Origin: Azoarcus sp.
GTDB lineage: Bacteria > Pseudomonadota > Gammaproteobacteria > Burkholderiales > Rhodocyclaceae
Length of the DNA: 26,273 nt
Assembly (NCBI GenBank): GCA_031282905.1
Contig: JAITCV010000039.1
Location: 1 to 26,273, forward strand
Direction of reading: 5' to 3'
Part shown: positions 25,140 through 26,273 of the stretch, piece after piece
Numbering within the stretch: the first letter of the stretch is position 1
Layout of the letters: the number at the start of each line of letters is the position of its first letter
Position numbers and translations under genes: made by a program
Notes under the pieces: generated by a model
Databases searched by the model: none
Told to the model about the DNA's origin: nothing
Seen by the model: the letters and a program-made list of their open reading frames with translations, nothing else

Positions 25140-25158
25140 CCGCCATCGAAAATGGCGG
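25140..25158. repeat. Perfect inverted repeat CCGCCAT-N5-ATGGCGG
   Basis: Seven-base arms (25140-25146 and 25152-25158) around the loop CGAAA, in the qhpA-qhpR gap just upstream of the AT-rich putative promoter. It could be a regulator-binding palindrome or an RNA stem. No T-run follows on either strand, so it does not look like a terminator. Confidence 0.55.
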
Positions 25159-25434
25159 ACAAGACAAAGAAAAATGCACAAGGATGGTGAGCATCGGGCA
25201 AACGCGCACCACGATAAGGCACGCAAAAACGGCAATAGCCGAAAACATCACCGGCCATTGCGAAGCAAATGTGCCATCACGCGCAATCGGCTTTGCTGCT
25301 CCAACGCGCCACGGCGTTCGCGGACGCGAAAAAGGGGGGAGCATGATTCCCGCCATCCATGACGAGGCGAGGTGGTGGCATGGAACATGCTGTGCTATCC
25401 GTCCGCTCCCACCGCCGTCCGCCCGGTTCCCGCC

Positions 25435-26273
25435 ATGCCCGCGCAATCTTCTCTGCACCGCAACCGCCACATCCGCGATGTCAACGAACACGCCGCCTGT
25501 CTGAACGATTGGGGACAGCGTTACGATCAATTGTCCTCGGGAGCTTTCGATGGCGAATTCGAGGAGTTCCGTTTCGACACGGCCCACCTCTTCCGCGAGC
25601 GCATGAACCAGGCGGTATATGAATCCGGCACGCCCCAGGTGGGCGCGCACAGCGTGGCCGTCATGACCGGCGGCGACGGCGAAGGCTGGTTCAATGGCCA
25701 CGCCGTGAGCAACGGCGCCTTGCTGTTCGTCCAGGGCGGAGAACGTTTCGATTTCCGCACCCCGCGACGGCACGAGGTGCTGGCGGCCACGCTCGGCAGC
25801 GGCATGCTCGGCGATTACGCCCGCCAAGTGGAGCACCGGGAACTGGAAGAAAACGGCCACCCTGTCGTGAGCAGCGCCCGCGCCGACGCTTACCGCGCTT
25901 TTCTCGACACTTTGTTCGCCGCGCTACGCGCCACTCCCCGGATGCTCGATTCAGCGCCCATGCGGCGGGCCATGGAACAGGCGCTGGCGGGCGCGATGCT
26001 GGAAGCGCTCGGCCAAACTGGAATCCGCCACGCCCACCCTTCGGCGCGAGTCCGTCAGCATATCGTCGAAGAGGCGCGCGACCTCATCCAGGCAAACATC
26101 GACGCGCCGGTTTCGGTCGCCGATCTGTGCATCCATCTCGGCATATCGCGCCGTACCCTGCAATACAGTTTCCAGGAAGTGCTCGATCTCACCCCGGTGA
26201 AGTTCCTGCGCGCCATGCGCCTGAACAGCGTGCGGCGCGCATTGCGCCAGGCCCGCGCTTCACAAGAAACCGT
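25435..26273 (+). CDS. qhpR: AraC-family regulator, probable QhpR (3' end cut)
   Basis: An open frame of 279 codons that runs out of the window. The N-terminal ~200 residues resemble the AraC-type effector-binding region (VNEHAACLNDWGQRYDQL, then FGEF-like FDGEFEEFRFD). At the C-terminal end is an AraC helix-turn-helix (SVADLCIHLGISRRTLQYSFQEVL), followed by the usual TPVKFLRAMRLN segment. In QHNDH loci an AraC regulator controls amine induction, and the divergent position here fits. Start: ATG at 25435 has no ribosome site. An in-frame ATG (25387) and GTGs (25372, 25375, with GAGG upstream) are alternatives. The length before the conserved region favours 25435, but this is not certain. Confidence 0.8.
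   Translation, partial: MPAQSSLHRNRHIRDVNEHAACLNDWGQRYDQLSSGAFDGEFEEFRFDTAHLFRERMNQAVYESGTPQVGAHSVAVMTGGDGEGWFNGHAVSNGALLFVQGGERFDFRTPRRHEVLAATLGSGMLGDYARQVEHRELEENGHPVVSSARADAYRAFLDTLFAALRATPRMLDSAPMRRAMEQALAGAMLEALGQTGIRHAHPSARVRQHIVEEARDLIQANIDAPVSVADLCIHLGISRRTLQYSFQEVLDLTPVKFLRAMRLNSVRRALRQARASQET

Larger units (their letters stand above)
24949..25434. promoter_or_regulatory. Divergent control region between qhpA and qhpR
   Basis: This 486-base gap holds the control elements for the amine dehydrogenase operon and the AraC regulator. An AT-rich stretch at about 25081-25125 contrasts with its GC-rich surroundings and on the minus strand offers a -10-like TAATAT, but no clear -35. If this is the qhp promoter, the qhpA leader would be about 130-140 bases. 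A stem CGGGCC/GGCCCG at 24982-25000 lies in that leader. A perfect inverted repeat is at 25140-25158. CACGCAAA occurs at 25125-25132 and again at 25220-25227. Nothing else coding is seen. Confidence 0.6.

Overview
The window is a dense, GC-rich stretch of chromosome that looks betaproteobacterial, probably Rhodocyclales-like. The best markers are the argS - SPOR protein - dsbA order, a VanZ protein coupled to an alpha/beta hydrolase, and the general protein similarity. This placement is an inference from gene content and not from a ribosomal marker. No tRNA, rRNA, CRISPR array or insertion sequence was seen.

Layout: (1) 1-412, minus: the 5' part of a ParB-like partition gene, interrupted by a one-base frameshift, probably the edge of a mobile or plasmid-like region. 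(2) 693-2479, plus: a VanZ-like membrane protein and an alpha/beta hydrolase, overlapping by 4 bases. (3) 8272 down to 2492, minus: a tightly coupled four-gene glycosylation operon: a polyprenyl-phosphate glycosyltransferase (GT2), a GtrA flippase-like protein, a GT39/ArnT-like membrane glycosyltransferase, and a 980-residue GT2-GT4 fusion. (4) 11465 down to 8356, minus: argS, a SPOR-domain protein and dsbA. (5) 13958 down to 11578, minus: an ABC ATPase and its membrane partner. (6) 16727 down to 14058, minus: pepN. (7) 16990-18975, plus: an EF-G-like GTPase with a shortened switch I region. (8) 24948 down to 19105, minus: a quinohemoprotein amine dehydrogenase (QHNDH) operon, qhpA-qhpD-qhpC-qhpB, followed by an outer-membrane channel gene. 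(9) From 25435, plus: a divergent AraC-type regulator, probably qhpR, cut by the window end.

The qhp locus is the most striking system. QhpC is a small peptide in which all four Cys-to-acceptor spacings of the known thioether/CTQ cross-links are preserved. QhpD is the radical SAM/SPASM enzyme expected to install the three Cys-to-Asp/Glu thioethers. QhpA carries two CxxCH haem sites, and QhpB is the secreted propeller-like subunit. The cell would use this enzyme in the periplasm to oxidise primary amines and pass electrons to a c-type cytochrome or copper protein. The usual partners QhpE (leader protease), QhpF (ABC exporter) and QhpG (flavin monooxygenase) are not on the qhpB side, where a porin-like gene is found instead. 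They may lie beyond qhpR, or elsewhere.

Other points of interest are a Gtr-like cassette whose first gene seems to have almost no 5' leader, the atypical EF-G paralogue with a long imperfect hairpin and a nine-codon minigene just after its stop, and several inverted or tandem repeats in the regulatory gaps.
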